From: Flaccisagitta enflata
Taxonomy: Eukaryota; Chaetognatha; Sagittoidea; Aphragmophora
Direction: 5' to 3'
Assembly (NCBI GenBank): GCA_965153355.1
Contig: OZ231128.1
Location: 34,534,001-34,598,000, forward strand
Length of the DNA stretch: 64,000 bases
The notes beneath the pieces were generated by a model. That model was not told where the DNA came from and did not search any database. It saw only the letters and a program-made list of their open reading frames with translations. How positions within the stretch are numbered: the first letter of the stretch is position 1; each line of letters opens with the position of its first letter. This document shows positions 48,041 to 58,959 of the stretch, piece by piece. The translations under genes and the position numbers were made by a program.

Positions 48041-49288
48041 TACAGTATGTTTTTTTTCGAATGCAACATTACATGAAGGCATAACTCAAACAGTAATAGA
48101 GATAATTAGAATCTGAAAAAAAGCTTCCTGAAAGATGGTGTTAATGCATTTTATGATATGTGACTCCCAAGATCTTTTCACAAAAATTTGGTCTTTGGAA
48201 CAAGCATGGAAGTAGGTGTCATCATATCCAAATTGTTACCTTAGAAAATTTGTCATTTGGACTGCTTCCTTTTAAACTGCTCTCATTTTAAAACAAATTG
48301 AGCTACAGATACAAGAATGGACCCAAATGAAAGGTTTTTTGGAGTAGTTTTTGGGACAGTTTCAGTTGAAATGCTCATTTGACGTTTCAGATCGATTTGT
48401 CAACTGTGAATAAACTTTTAATCATGATGGGCATGAAGAGGAAGACATGGAGGTGATTGGGCTAGAGCATGTACCAGGCGACGATGATGTCTTTAGGATC
48501 GCGCGCGAACGGTGGTGGATGACACGTATGGGAACACTCGAGGAAGAAAATCGGAAAAGATGACTCTGGATAGCCCTGGGTTTTTTTTCAATGACAATAA
48601 ACACTAACCCAGGTGTAGAAGGAGGAACAGACTTTCAAAAAAAAGGATTTACATGTAATTGGGGGTTAAAATTGGGCTTTATGCATTTCGTTTTGGCCTG
48701 GTCAATTTTCAAAAAAAAGAAGTTGCTGGAGAAAAACTAAAGGTGACGAAAAAAAGCCTAGAGGAAGATGAAGAAAGGGGTTTTAACGCATTTTTGAAAT
48801 ATCTCATGATGATATGTTTCTTTGTTGTATCCATTCAGATCCACTACCCTGAAGAAGAGGGGATACCCTCGAAATATAGGGGTTGAATTCAAATGTAAAA
48901 AAGATTTTCTGAACACCAATTTTTTTCATGCCTGATGTGATATACCATTGAAGAAAAACTTCCCTGTTTGTATTTTTTAGAACTATTGTTAATTAGCTTT
49001 GATTTGAGAACAATCTGGTATTTCTAGATCAATCTGTTTAGAATTGAGTGCAAGTCAAAGAAAAACTCTTCCGCCAAAAACCTGAAATAATGTTTTTTTT
49101 TTCTGATTTGAAACAACATTTTGTCATTTTTCAAAAGGTATAGATTTTTGTAAAAAAGTCCTAGGAGTTACATATCATAAAATGCATCACCATCAGCTTT
49201 GAAAAACTTTTTTCAGAATTCAGTTATCACTATTACTTTTGAGTAATGCCGTCATGTAATGTAGCATTTGAAAAAAAAACATACTGTA
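48041..49288 (+). mobile_element. Large copy of the TA-flanked mariner-like MITE with captured coding relic
   Basis: TACAGTATGTTTTTTTTCGA and the inverted AACATACTGTA. Inner arms GGCATAACTCAAACAGTAAT and ATTACTTTTGAGTAATGCC. It is 1.25 kb where the 45983 copy is 0.57 kb; the extra interior holds the GIY-YIG-like relic and a second protein-like frame (48659-48886). Confidence 0.78.
48414..48563 (+). pseudogene. Relic of a GIY-YIG-endonuclease-like ORF tail inside a MITE
   Basis: The 49-codon frame between stops reads DMEVIGLEHVPGDDDVFRIA then RERWWMTRMGTLEEENRKR. The pattern DM-x-V-x-x-(I/L)-E...RxRExxWM-x-x-(L/M)-x-TL is typical of the C-terminal part of GIY-YIG nuclease domains attached to reverse-transcriptase-like ORFs in many animal genomes; I recognise it from the family pattern only. 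It lacks upstream catalytic residues and lies in the interior of the 48041-49288 element, so it is a captured or decayed fragment. Confidence 0.4.
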
Positions 49289-49309
49289 TAAACAGGATTC
49301 GGAACCATG

Positions 49310-49725
49310 CAGAATGTCACTCCTGGTGGCTGACTTTGATCATTGAAGACCCACAGGTGACTCAATTTACATAACTTATTCGCTACAATCCTTGTTTATC
49401 CAAACTTCACTCATCTCACTCATTTCTTATTTTGCACTAAGTGCCTTTAAGTTCATCCATGGACAACATTTTTCTACCTCAGACCCTAAGTCCACCCTTT
49501 CTATCTCTCTCTTTTTCTCTTTTTGTCATGTTTTGTTTTTGCTTTTATATGTGATTAGTTTTTGTCTTATTCCCGATTCTTCTTCTGCATTTCTCATCTT
49601 ATGTTTATTGTTTTATTTCTCCATCTTTCCAAATTGTCTTGTTTCAATGTTTTTGTTCTCTTTCAGTAATTTCTCCTTATTTTCTATTCCAACTTTCTTT
49701 CGTAATTTTTATTTTTCGTTCTTTT
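49310..49725. other. T-rich unique stretch
   Basis: TTTTTCTCTTTTTG-type sequence. The open frame is compositional. No gene. Confidence 0.4.
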
Positions 49726-49727
49726 CT

Positions 49728-49940
49728 TTTTAGTCGCGTGCACGCGACTCTACGGTACAACCCGCTTTGCCCGTCGGTTGGTCGATCGGTTGGTTGGTCG
49801 GTCGGTCGGTCACATTTAACTTTTTTTATGATTTTATTTCTTTGACCCCACTGCTCCTACCCAAAGGGTCTAGTGACCTCAAATATGGCCCCTGCCCACC
49901 CGCACGCGACTTCGGTAGCTGTGTATCCGGCCTTGTTTTT
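49728..49940 (+). mobile_element. R1 element, near-complete
   Basis: Perfect AGTCGCGTGCACGCGACT palindrome, CCCGCTTTGCCCGTCGG, ACTGCTCCTACCCAAAGG, CCCACCCGCACGCGACT and GTGTATCCGGCCTTGTT. Confidence 0.87.
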
Positions 49941-50420
49941 TTAAGCGTCGGCATAAATTTCAGTATTGATGCCCATGAATATGGACAAAGGCCCAAATCT
50001 CGGACTGAAAGCCCATGGTCCAGCCCCGATACCCATTTTCTTTGCCTTCAGGCCCAAATTCCAGACCACAGGACCAAATCCTTGCCTTGAAGCTCAAATT
50101 CCAGACTTCAGACCTAAAAGTTTTGATTTCAACGGCAGGACAAAATTTAAAGAATGCAACCATGATTTCATAAATACCCTGACTTTTTGTCTTTTTTTCG
50201 TGTGAATTGTATACTTAAAATCACTTTTGAGGACAGAAGAAGATAACAGTGTACACACTAAGTGTATTTAGAAACAATCTATCTTTTAAAAGTATTCCGG
50301 CACCATCATTGTCCTGATAATAATGCAAAAAGTAAAATGAAACTCACCCTACTAAGACCATATGATCCCACGATATTCTTCAGGATTTTTCCCAAAGTTT
50401 TTCGTCTTCTTTTTTTTTTT

Positions 50421-50617
50421 TTAGACTTTTTAGACTCTATACCCCGCTTTGTCCGTCCGTCCGTCCGTCGGTTGGTCGGTTGGTCAGTCCCCATTTTACT
50501 TTTTTTATGTTTTTGCAGTCTTTGGCCTCACTGCTCCTTGCCAAATGCTTTAGTAACTCAAATACTGCCCCTGCCCACCCGCACGCGACTGAGGTAGCCG
50601 TGTATCCGGCCTTGTTG
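50421..50617 (+). mobile_element. R1 element, near-complete
   Basis: TTTTTAGACTCTATACCCCG, the (TCCG) block, ACTGCTCCTTGCCAAATG, CCCACCCGCACGCGACT and GTGTATCCGGCCTTGTT. The palindromic end has decayed. Confidence 0.82.
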
Positions 50618-50714
50618 TAATTAAATCGGAACAGTTTCTTGGGCGGAGTCAAGACAGGCAGGTGTCTCTGGTGATGACAAAAATCGCGATTGTTCCCATT
50701 TATCGCGTGACGCT

Positions 50715-51070
50715 TAGCCTACATAAGCCAGCGTGCCTAGAAAAGCCACAATCGAAATCGCCCCTGCAAAACTGTTTTTCCTAAGCAAAAAATCTTTCAA
50801 ATGAGCTATTGCACGACTTCCAATTCAACCAGGAACCATCGTTAGGGTAAAGCTAAAGTTTGCAATGAATTATCATTGCAATCTATATTTCCATCATGCA
50901 AATTTTGTCTCTGTAATACATCTATGGAAACTTCAAAGTTACCCTATCGATGGTTCCCGATTGATTGGACAGTCGCACATTGGCTCATTTGAAAGCGTTT
51001 TTGCAAAAGTAAAACATTTTTGCAGGGGGAAGTTCAACCTTGGCTTTTTCAGGCACCCTGGCAAACCTAC
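50715..51070. mobile_element. Foldback element, about 350 bp
   Basis: CAACCAGGAACCATCG with AGGGTAA on the left pairs with TTACCCTATCGATGGTTCCC on the right. Outer CGTGCCTAGAAAAGCC pairs with GGCTTTTTCAGGCACC. Confidence 0.75.
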
Positions 51071-51526
51071 CCTACACATTTTAGTGAGTTTCAAACCGAT
51101 TTTTTTTTGGTCGACCTTCGGGGCTAATTAGTTTTTTTTTACAGTATGACAGGCCTGTATATTCTTGATTTTCCCCCTCTCTCGGTGGGGGGGGGGGGGA
51201 AATCAAAGGGTTTGGAGATGGGTAACGAAATCGAAAGGGGAAAAAAGAGAAAAAAAAGGAAATTTGGGGAAAATATAACTTTTTACAGTACCAAATCATA
51301 AAACTCAATTAGTAAAACACAATTTAACACTATTTAAACCTTAACTACATAGTTTTATTGCTATATGGGGAAGAAAATCATGGATATAAAAACGCAAAGC
51401 GACGCGTCGCGAGGAAGAAAATCAAAGCCCCCCCCAATCAAAAGCCACTCAAGAATAAACACCCCTGCAGTATGAACAAGTTTTTTTTGGATCAAAGCAA
51501 AGATTTTTCTTGCGTTTGTTTTTTAG

Positions 51527-51652
51527 TTTTTAGGTGCGACAAAGTACCTCTATAACTGGCTGTGTCCGTTGGTTGGTTGGTTGGTCTGTTGGGTAACGCA
51601 TTCGTTCGACGATCCACACGTCGCACCTTATTGGGTTACTTGGCCTTGTTTT
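51527..51652 (+). mobile_element. R2 element
   Basis: TTTTAGGTGCGACAAAGTAC, TATAACTGGCTGTGTCCG, ACGCATTCGTTCGACGATCC and ACTTGGCCTTGTTTTT. Confidence 0.78.
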
Positions 51653-51891
51653 TTTGTTTTTGCTGGAACCTCGAGATCAGTTGTGGGTATTTTTTTTCTA
51701 CTTATGCTGTCTTAAGCCACCTTTTTGGAGAGATTTTTAGACATGACGCTGAATGCACTGGCCACTGGTTACCAAGCTTTTGATTTACTTGGTCGGAATT
51801 CGTTCCTGTGATTGTCCGAAAGAATGTGTTGAATATTTCAAAACAACTCTCATTACATTACTTCTATTGGCATGTGCATACATTGAGGCCT

Positions 51892-52004
51892 TGTTTCTAC
51901 ACGCGAGACAATCGCATTCTGAAAGGGTCACTCGGTCGCTTGTTACGTTTGTTTGCTCGCACAGCTCACTCCGCTCAATGGAATGCAAGAAGGCGATGTT
52001 AAGC
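51892..52004 (-). mobile_element. Truncated copy of the intron-forming MITE family
   Basis: This is the reverse-orientation fragment GTTTCTACACGCGAGACAAT, continuing through GGTCACTCGGTCGC and GCTCGCACAGCTCACTCCGC. It matches the inner part of the 31639 copy. The other terminus is missing. Confidence 0.5.
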
Positions 52005-52009
52005 TGAAT

Positions 52010-52160
52010 GACGTTAAACCATAAAGCATTGGGCATTATCCCCTTTGTGCCAGGATATTTCTCATGTTCAGCCATGCTGCTCAATGATGTTAAACCATAA
52101 AGCATCAGGCATAATCCTCTTTGCGCCAGGATATTTCTCATTTTCAGCCATGCTGCTCAA
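52010..52160 (+). repeat. About 75-bp direct duplication
   Basis: GTTAAACCATAAAGCAT, GCCAGGATATTTCTCAT and TTCAGCCATGCTGCTCAA occur twice. Confidence 0.85.
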
Positions 52161-52194
52161 AAAAAGAATGTTGTTACAAACAAATTTACAGGCA

Positions 52195-52300
52195 AGTGAT
52201 CAGACAGGATCAGACAGGCAGACAGACAGGCAAGTGATCAGACAGGCAAGTGACAGACAGACATGCAGCGAGACAGGCAGATAGACAGGCCAGTGATAAG
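52195..52300 (+). repeat. CAGACAGGCAAGTGAT repeats
   Basis: Irregular GACAGGCA/AGTGATCAGACAGG units. Confidence 0.8.
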
Positions 52301-52438
52301 ATAGGATGAACAAAGTGCAATGGACTCAAGTTAGACAGTTTGTAAGAAGCAACGGCTCATTTGTCTATCATAATCATTCTATACACCGTCTTTAAATCGT
52401 AATGAAAAATGATAAACCTTTATAACTCCTAAACTACC

Positions 52439-53243
52439 CCGTGTTCAATCTCAAAGTGGGAAAAGTAAAAAGCTTACATTCCTAAATGCGACTAGTCAGT
52501 GATTTCAAATCATTTTTCTCTTGAAGTATTATGTTTGACGTTTTTGTGTAAAAATTTCATTGGTCTACCCTTAATAGTTTGTCCGCAACATCAATTTTAA
52601 GTAAAACATGTACATTAAGTTTGAGCTAAAAAACGCTCATTCTAATCATGATAGTTTTTCTTAAAATTGCTCCAATTTCTAAACAGTTTGAGCTACAAAT
52701 GCCAGGTTGGTCTCAAATGAAGCATAGTTAAACAAGGCCAACACCTATAAGTCGCGTGCGACTTACATAATGACTTAAAATGACTGAGAATGACTTAGAA
52801 AGACTTAGTGTACTCTTAAATGACTTAAAATGACTAAAGGAAATAAAATTGATAAAAAAAGTAAAAGTGTGATGGACCGACAGACAGACAGACCAACTGA
52901 CCAACGGATGGACGGACAAAGCGGGGTGTAGAGTTGCGTGCATGCGACTAAAAATGTTTTCATCTGAGACCAATCTAGCATTGGTTATCAAGCTGTTTGA
53001 GAATTAAAGGCAGAATAATCAAAAACAGTGTCGAGAAAAATATGAGTTTTTAAGTCTCAACTGTGAACACTTGTTTTACTTCAAATTAATGTTGTGGACA
53101 AACTATTTAAGCTAGACCAATCAAATATATACACAAAGAATGTCAAAGATAATACTACAAGAGAAAAATAGTTTGAAATCATTGACCAAGTGCGTTTAGA
53201 AATGTAAGCTTTTTACTTTTCCCACTTTGAGATTGGACACCCT
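52439..53243. mobile_element. Palindromic element, second copy of the 6294-6898 family
   Basis: GTGTTCAATCTCAAAGTGGG and the inverted CCCACTTTGAGATTGGACAC. Shared blocks are TATGTTTGACGTTTTTG and GTTGTGGACAAACTATTTAA. It carries an R1 insertion at its centre. Confidence 0.72.
52730..52955 (-). mobile_element. R1 element (short/TCATTC subtype) inside the palindromic element
   Basis: AACAAGGCCAACACCTATAA, GTCGCGTGCGACTTA, AATGACTTAAAATGACT units, the GACGGACAAAGCGGGGTGTA block and TTGCGTGCATGCGACTAAAA. Confidence 0.82.
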
Positions 53244-54008
53244 GTACTGGGCAAAAGTCTTCAAATTTTTGGGGAATCCTGGTAATATATTGCGGTTTTG
53301 TTATGCAAAACCTAAAATTGGAGTAAAAGATAGTTGAGGATTGGCAAAATATCAGATAGAATCCACTTTTGAGGCAGAAAAAATTCTTCCATGAAGAAGC
53401 TTTCTTTTTTTGCATGCCATTTCTAAAGAAAACAAGCTAGAGCCCCGGGGGATGGTCTCAAATGGCAGAAAATATATCATGGATTTAAGTTTTGTCAAAA
53501 AATTTGAGAAAATTTGGATATTTTAAGAGGTTAAGATTGATTCCATAAGAAAATCTGCTGTCATTCAGACTGCAAATTCTGGAAAATTGATAAAAATCTT
53601 CATGAGTGTAAAAAATGGTCAAAAATTTTGCCAAAACTGAAAAAGAAGATGATTTTTTTTTTCATTTGATACCAGTCTCTGGGTTCCAGCTCAAAACATT
53701 TCGAAATTGCAAGCAAATAATGACAACCTCTTAAAAAAAAACTTTAAAATAAGGGATTTTGCCCCTTAAAATTCTCTTTTTTCAACGATTTGCTGATCCT
53801 CACCTATCCATAAGTGAGAATTGAAATTTTGCATAACAAAATCGCAGTATATTACCAACATTTCCTAAAAGTTTGAGGACTTTTTGCCCAGTAGTTTAGG
53901 AGTTATGAAGGTGAAACATTTTTCAATTTGATTTAAAGTTGGTGTAAATCAAGTTTATTTAGTATTCTTTTATGTTTTAACATTCATTAATCCTTATGTT
54001 ATAATCAA

Positions 54009-54584
54009 ACAGTAGATGTCGTCTAGACTTGGAAATACGGGAAAATTTATTACAGGGAGACAAACATATTTTAGAAACTGATATTTTGAATATAGACTAA
54101 TAAAAGGATGCTTTATTACCTGTGGGTGTTGGTTGCCATGGAAACATATTTCCATGTATTCACGCTAAAGTATCAATATTTGGAGAAATTTTTTGAGGGA
54201 ACATTGTTTAAAATCAAATTTGCTACAACTTTTCCACAATATGGTCTGTAAGAATATTGCTCATTTAGCCGTTGCTAGGGAGCGTAACTATGTGTGACAG
54301 CCCTGAGATGCTCCCTAGCAACCGCCAAACGAGCGATATTCTTACATATCATATTGTGGGAAAGTTGTAGCAAATCTTATTCTAAACAATGTTCCTTCAA
54401 AAACATTCTCAAAATATTGATACTTAAACGTGAATACATGAAAATGTGTTTCCATGGCAACCAACACCCATAGGCAATAAAGCATCCATTTATTAGTCTA
54501 TATTCCAAATATCACTCTCTGCAGTATGTTTCTCTTCCTGTAATGAATTCCCCTGTATTTCCAAGTCTAGACAACATTTACTGT
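54009..54584. mobile_element. Long near-perfect palindrome, arms of about 270 bp
   Basis: CGTCTAGACTTGGAAATACG against ATTTCCAAGTCTAGACAAC, and GGTTGCCATGGAAACATATT against GTGTTTCCATGGCAACCAAC. It meets at a GAGCGTAACTATGTGTGACA loop between GCTAGGGAGC and GCTCCCTAGC. Confidence 0.85.
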
Positions 54585-54631
54585 ACCCAATAACACTTGG
54601 TCCCTTTGTCCGATTGGTTTACTGTTTTCAA

Positions 54632-54828
54632 TACAGTTGAACCCCGTAATAATGGATGTCAAGGGACCAACAACGGTTTTCAATCTTTTTTTGTGTTTTC
54701 TTTTCTTCTTGTGAAATATTGCTTCCCTAATACCTGTGCTACAATTATTGTTAAGATAACAGATACATTAAAACGTAGAGAACATACTTTTCGTTGATTC
54801 AGTGAAATGAAATTTTAACTGTAGTAGC
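54632..54828 (+). mobile_element. pogo-like MITE, degenerate
   Basis: TACAGTTGAACCCCGTAATA at the left and AATTTTAACTGTA at the right. ATGTCAAGGGACCAAC matches the 63075 copy. Confidence 0.5.
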
Positions 54829-55740
54829 ATAACAGTTGTAAGTTACTTCAGTTTCATGGCTATGAGCCATCTTGAAGTAGTCTTTATATAGTTTCAGTGT
54901 TAGCAATATCTTAATGATAATTGTGGAAAAGGTATTATCCTTTCATTCATTTTTTCTTCTAAATGAGACTTTTACCCAACAGTTGTATCCTTCTTCCCTC
55001 AAACTGTTCCCCATGCTTTCTCCACACTTCCTACAAATTCATTCTGTGTGGCCAAATCCCCCTTGGGCCTTTTTTACCCTAAATATCCCTCAACGCCTTG
55101 AAATATCCCAAACACCCGCGTGAGATCTCCCTGAAATTCTTTGTCACTGTGGAGTAAGACAGCCAGAAATGAATCATGTTTTTTGAGAAAATGATTAAGT
55201 GGATCTAATCCTTTAGCTTTCTTATTCTGCAAATGATCAAGTGTAATTGACCAATATTAGGACACTAGTGCGGTCTTAGTATTTTGAGCAGTTGTAATAT
55301 GAAAACTTTACATTGCCAGGCAGTTGAGCCTCAGTAGAACGCATTCCATGGGACAGTGTACAATGTTGTCAAACAGTGAAGCTGCCCTATTGCTTATGTA
55401 GAAATGATTACAAATTGTCTTATGGGGGAGCAATTTATGTTCTCTATAGGAGGGCGTATCTTAATAGCGGGTGATTTTTAGGCTTTTGAAATGTTTAGTA
55501 TTTTTTCACACTAAAAGTGTAGCACAGAGAACAAATCAAGTTAGCATCAACATATATCAACAGTTAACGCGACTAGTGATGAGGAAATGGCAAAAAGAAT
55601 AAGTAAGAAAGAGTTAGAAACCCACATCTTGTTGTTGAATTCAGTTCATTTATCACAGTGAGAAAAAAAAAACATTCAAACACATGTCCAAAATTAATGA
55701 GCATGCTGTTCTCATCTGATTATCCCATGATCCTATGAAT
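54829..55740. other. Unique sequence
   Basis: About 900 bp without a recognised gene or repeat. Confidence 0.4.
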
Positions 55741-55749
55741 TCTAGGATT

Positions 55750-55905
55750 CTTAAGTTGGTCTGTCCACTGATTGATCAGTTGGTCCATCTGCTGGCCCAT
55801 CTATCCATCAGTGATATTACTAAGTTTTAGGTGTTTCGTTTTAAAATCTTAGCATTGTTTGTGGCACTACCCCTGCCCAACCATCTGTGACTGTTGCCTT
55901 GTTGG
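55750..55905 (+). mobile_element. Strongly decayed R1-like element
   Basis: GTTGGTCTGTCCACTG, GTTGGTCCATCTGC, CACTACCCCTGCCCAACC and GTTGCCTTGTTGG keep the order of R1 landmarks. Confidence 0.4.
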
Positions 55906-55929
55906 ATTTCTTTACAATAAATAATTGAG

Positions 55930-56050
55930 TAAGCGCTCCATGCTGATATACCATTTTGGTTTTTTACGTCCCATGGTGTTCCTTGTCCATAGACCTTGCT
56001 GATAAACCATTTTGAAACCTCACATCCCAAAGTGCGCCTTGTCCTTGGGC
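55930..56050 (+). repeat. About 55-bp direct duplication
   Basis: GCTGATATACCATTTTGG with CGTCCCATGGTGTTCCTTGT, then GCTGATAAACCATTTTG with CATCCCAAAGTGCGCCTTGT. Confidence 0.75.
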
Positions 56051-56189
56051 TTCTGCCTAATAAAAATGGAGTCAATGGTTTCCTTCTATCAGGATGTTTG
56101 GAATGGAGGTCGCCCTCCTATCCTATTAACTGGTATTATTGGAAATGTCAAAAAATACGAGAGGAATAGATTTTCCTTATTTCTCTTCC

Positions 56190-56233
56190 GCTCTCTCTCT
56201 CTTTCTCTTTCTCTTTCTCTCTCTCCATCTCTC

Positions 56234-56315
<82 letters not shown>
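56190..56315 (+). repeat. (CT)n microsatellite
   Basis: CT array with TTTCTCTTTCTC and CCATCTC interruptions near its left end. Confidence 0.95.
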
Positions 56316-56318
<3 letters not shown>

Positions 56319-56499
56319 TCTTTCTTCTACTATTCCTCTCCTACCTTTTATTGGCTCATGAGGCATTTTTTTTTCTTCTCGTTTTTATTCGAGTTCTATG
56401 ACTTTTCACCTTCTAGATTTTTTCCTAATATGATTCCTATGTAATACAAAATTTTATCCAATTCCAATTTCTATTCTAGATAGACCAAAGAAAGAATAG

Positions 56500-57033
56500 T
56501 CGCAAAAGCGTTAGATGGTCAGCGGTACCCGTGCCCTGCCCTAGTAGGTTGTGCTTGAAGTTGAAGGGGAAGCAGGGCAGCGGCCCTGAAGAGGTCGATG
56601 ACCTATGCTTCCACACATATGGGGAATTTTCTCCTCCTCCTTCTCCTCCACCCGCCCCCCCCCCGGCTCCGAGGCCAAATTCTAGTCCCAAGACCCAAAT
56701 GCCAGTCTTGTGGCCCAAATCCTATCCAAAAGGCTCAAATCCTAGCCTCAAGGCCCAAATCCTATCCTTGAGCTCAAATCTCAGCCTTGAGACCCAAATC
56801 TCATCCTTGAGGCTTAGATTTAGGCCTCACGGCTGGGATTTGGGCCTCCAGGCTAGGATTTGGGCCTTGAGGCTAGGATTTGAGCCTTTTGGATAGGATT
56901 TGGGCCTCGGGACTAGAATTTGGCCTCGGAGCTGGGGGGGGGTACGGACGGAGAAGAAGGAGGAGGAGAAAATTCCCCATATGTGTGAAAGCATAGGTCA
57001 TCGACCCCTTCGGGGCTGCTGCCCAAAAAGGAA
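56500..57033 (+). mobile_element. FB4 element, class III, complete arms
   Basis: Outer GTCGCAAAAGCGTTAGATGG and GGTCAGCGGTACCCG, the arm GATGACCTATGCTTCCACAC with GGGGAATTTTCTCC, a core of GGCCCAAATCCTATCC and GAGGCTAGGATTTGGGCC units that is itself partly inverted about 56820, and the right arm TCCCCATATGTGTGAAAGCA then CGGGGCTGCTGCCC. Confidence 0.8.
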
Positions 57034-57069
57034 GGATTAGTTTCAATCCGTTTTAGTCATGGACTTGGG

Positions 57070-57240
57070 ACTTGTGACTAGTGACTAGTGACTAGCGACT
57101 AGTCACTAGTCACTAGCTAGGTAGGAAGGTAGGTAGGTCCAAGGTAGGTAGGTACAAGGTAGGTAGGTACTATCTAGGCAGAAAAAATCTTCTAGTGAGT
57201 AGTCACTAGTGACTAGTGAGTAGTCACTAGTGACTAGTTT
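57070..57240. repeat. ACTAGTG/CACTAGT dyad heptamer cluster with TAGG repeats
   Basis: GACTAGTGACTAGTGACTAG then GACTAGTCACTAGTCACTAG (direct units that switch strand), a GGTAGGTAGGTACAA block, and a second GTAGTCACTAGTGACTAGTG cluster. Confidence 0.85.
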
Positions 57241-57249
57241 GTCCATTGG

Positions 57250-57750
57250 TATGTCCATCCCTGCATAACGCTTGAGTTGAATAGTTGAAGGGAGGGGGAG
57301 TTGAGAGCGACAATATTGTAACCTCGGGTTACTCGCTTTGAAGCAATTTTAGTCGAGTTTATGTTATTTTATGTTTTTTTATGTTATTTGATATTGAAAT
57401 AATAAGGAATGACACCAGTCTCTTCCAGTACCTGAGTGAAGGAAAAGCATGAAATCATATTTGGAATCATTCCTGTGCTGGCGTAAAAAAATAGAAGCGT
57501 GAACGCATTCAATCAGGGAGGGGGTACGCAGGGTACCTGAACTGGCGGATGAATTGCTTTTTTTCTTGATTCCCTTGATAAAGTAGTCTGGTCAATTCTT
57601 CCGGCAATAGAAATTGGACAAAAGTAAGGTTAAACATGTCAACTAGGAAAGAAAAAAAATATTCATCAGCAATCAACATATCTTACATCAAAAGAGCATT
57701 TCATTGTTCAACAAAATTGATGCACAAAATGGTCATTCAACAATTCTCTA
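57250..57750. other. Unique sequence
   Basis: No gene recognised. Confidence 0.4.
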
Positions 57751-57753
57751 CTT

Positions 57754-58490
57754 TTTGGGCAGCGGCCCCGAAGGGGACAAAGTCCTGTAGAACACAGAGG
57801 GACTTTCGTTCGTCCGTCCGTTCATCTGTGCGTCCCCCCTAGGCCCACTCAGACCTAAAATCTGCCCTCTCAGACCTGAAATTAACCATCTCAGGCCTGA
57901 AATCTGCCCTCTCAGGCCTTGAATCTGGCCTCTCAGGCCTCAAATCCGGCCTCTCAGGCCTCAAATCCAGCCTCTCAAGCCTCAAATTCAACCTCTCAGG
58001 CCTATAACCTGGCCTCTCAGGCCTAAAATTAGGCTTCTTAGGCCTCAAATTCAAATCCTCAGGCCTCAAACCTGGCCTCTCAGGCCTCAAACCTGGTTTC
58101 TCAGGCCTCAAACTGGGCCTCTCAGGCCTCAAATCAGCTATCTAAGCCTCAATTCATTGCTCTCAGGCTTCAAATCAGTCCTCTTACCTTTCAAGCCCTA
58201 ATCCAGCTCTCTTAAGCCTCAAGTCAGCCCCCTCAAGCTTCCGATTGGCATTCTAAGGCCTTACATCAGCCTTCTTCGACCTCAGTTTAGGATCTTGAAG
58301 GCCTTCAGTCAACCCTCTATCGCATCTCATCCACTTCTTCAGGCAGGACAAACGAAAGTCCCCCTGTGTTCTACAGGACTTCGTCCCCTTCGGGGCCGCT
58401 GCCCTGCTTCCCCTCACTCCAATTCACAATCACTCAAAGCAGGGCAATGGGTATCGCTGACTACATATTGCCCTTGGGCGACCTGTTCCA
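57754..58490 (+). mobile_element. FB4 element, class IV, complete arms
   Basis: GGGCAGCGGCCCCGAAGGGG, AAGTCCTGTAGAACACAGAG, GACTTTCGTTCGTCCGTCCG, a core of about 20-bp CTCAGGCCTCAAATCTGGCC units, and the inverted arm GACAAACGAAAGTCCCCCTG with CCCTTCGGGGCCGCTGCCCT and an outer tail GGTATCGCTGACTACATATT. Confidence 0.82.
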
Positions 58491-58689
58491 CTATGATTCA
58501 TGAATAATCACAACCATCAAGAACCATTTGTTATCAAAGACTAGAAACAGGCCAAAGAATTTTCTGGTAGTTTTTTTTTTCTTTTTTTTTGATTCATAAA
58601 ATGAAAAATAATGCAGCAGAGAATCTTAAATTTGCTTGGTAAAAAAAAATGATGGTACCCTAAAAAGTTTTTTACGCATCTTAGGCTAC

Positions 58690-58890
58690 ATTCATCGTCT
58701 GGCATTCAATAGTATGCATAGAATTTAGGAGTATGTCCAGAAGTATGTAAAGAAGCGTGAGTGTGTTCAGCAGTATGTAGAGATGCATGAACAAGTTCAA
58801 AAGTATGCGAATGAATGTGTTCAGAAGTATGAATAAACGCTTGAGTGTGTTCAGAGGTATGTATAGAAGCGTGAACACTTTCAATAGTAT
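58690..58890 (+). repeat. Degenerate AGTATGTA...GCGTGAGTGTGTTCAG repeats
   Basis: About five units of about 35-40 bp with TTCAGAAGTATG and GAAGCGTGA. Confidence 0.7.
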
Positions 58891-58959
58891 CGACTTACAT
58901 GCGTGACTCTAGTCAAAAGAAAATTGAAAAGGGAGGAAGATGATCGAGCTTTTTGTTAG

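Larger units (their letters stand above)
52415..53925. mobile_element. Foldback element hosting a second palindromic element
   Basis: The left arm TATAACTCCTAAACTAC is split from its continuation TACTGGGCAAAAGTCTTC (53243 on). The right arm GACTTTTTGCCCAGTAGTTT then AGGAGTTAT (53880-53915) reads across both, showing the original contiguous sequence. GCGGTTTTGTTATGCAAAAC pairs with TTTTGCATAACAAAATCGC. Confidence 0.72.

Noticed and set aside
52195-52300. Possible regulatory cluster of TGATCA sites
   Set aside because: The sites occur because the GACAGGCAAGTGATCA unit is tandemly repeated.
57839-58132. RPERPxLRPERP repeat protein on the minus strand
   Set aside because: It is the 20-bp core of an FB4 element, with the same unit in other copies in other frames.
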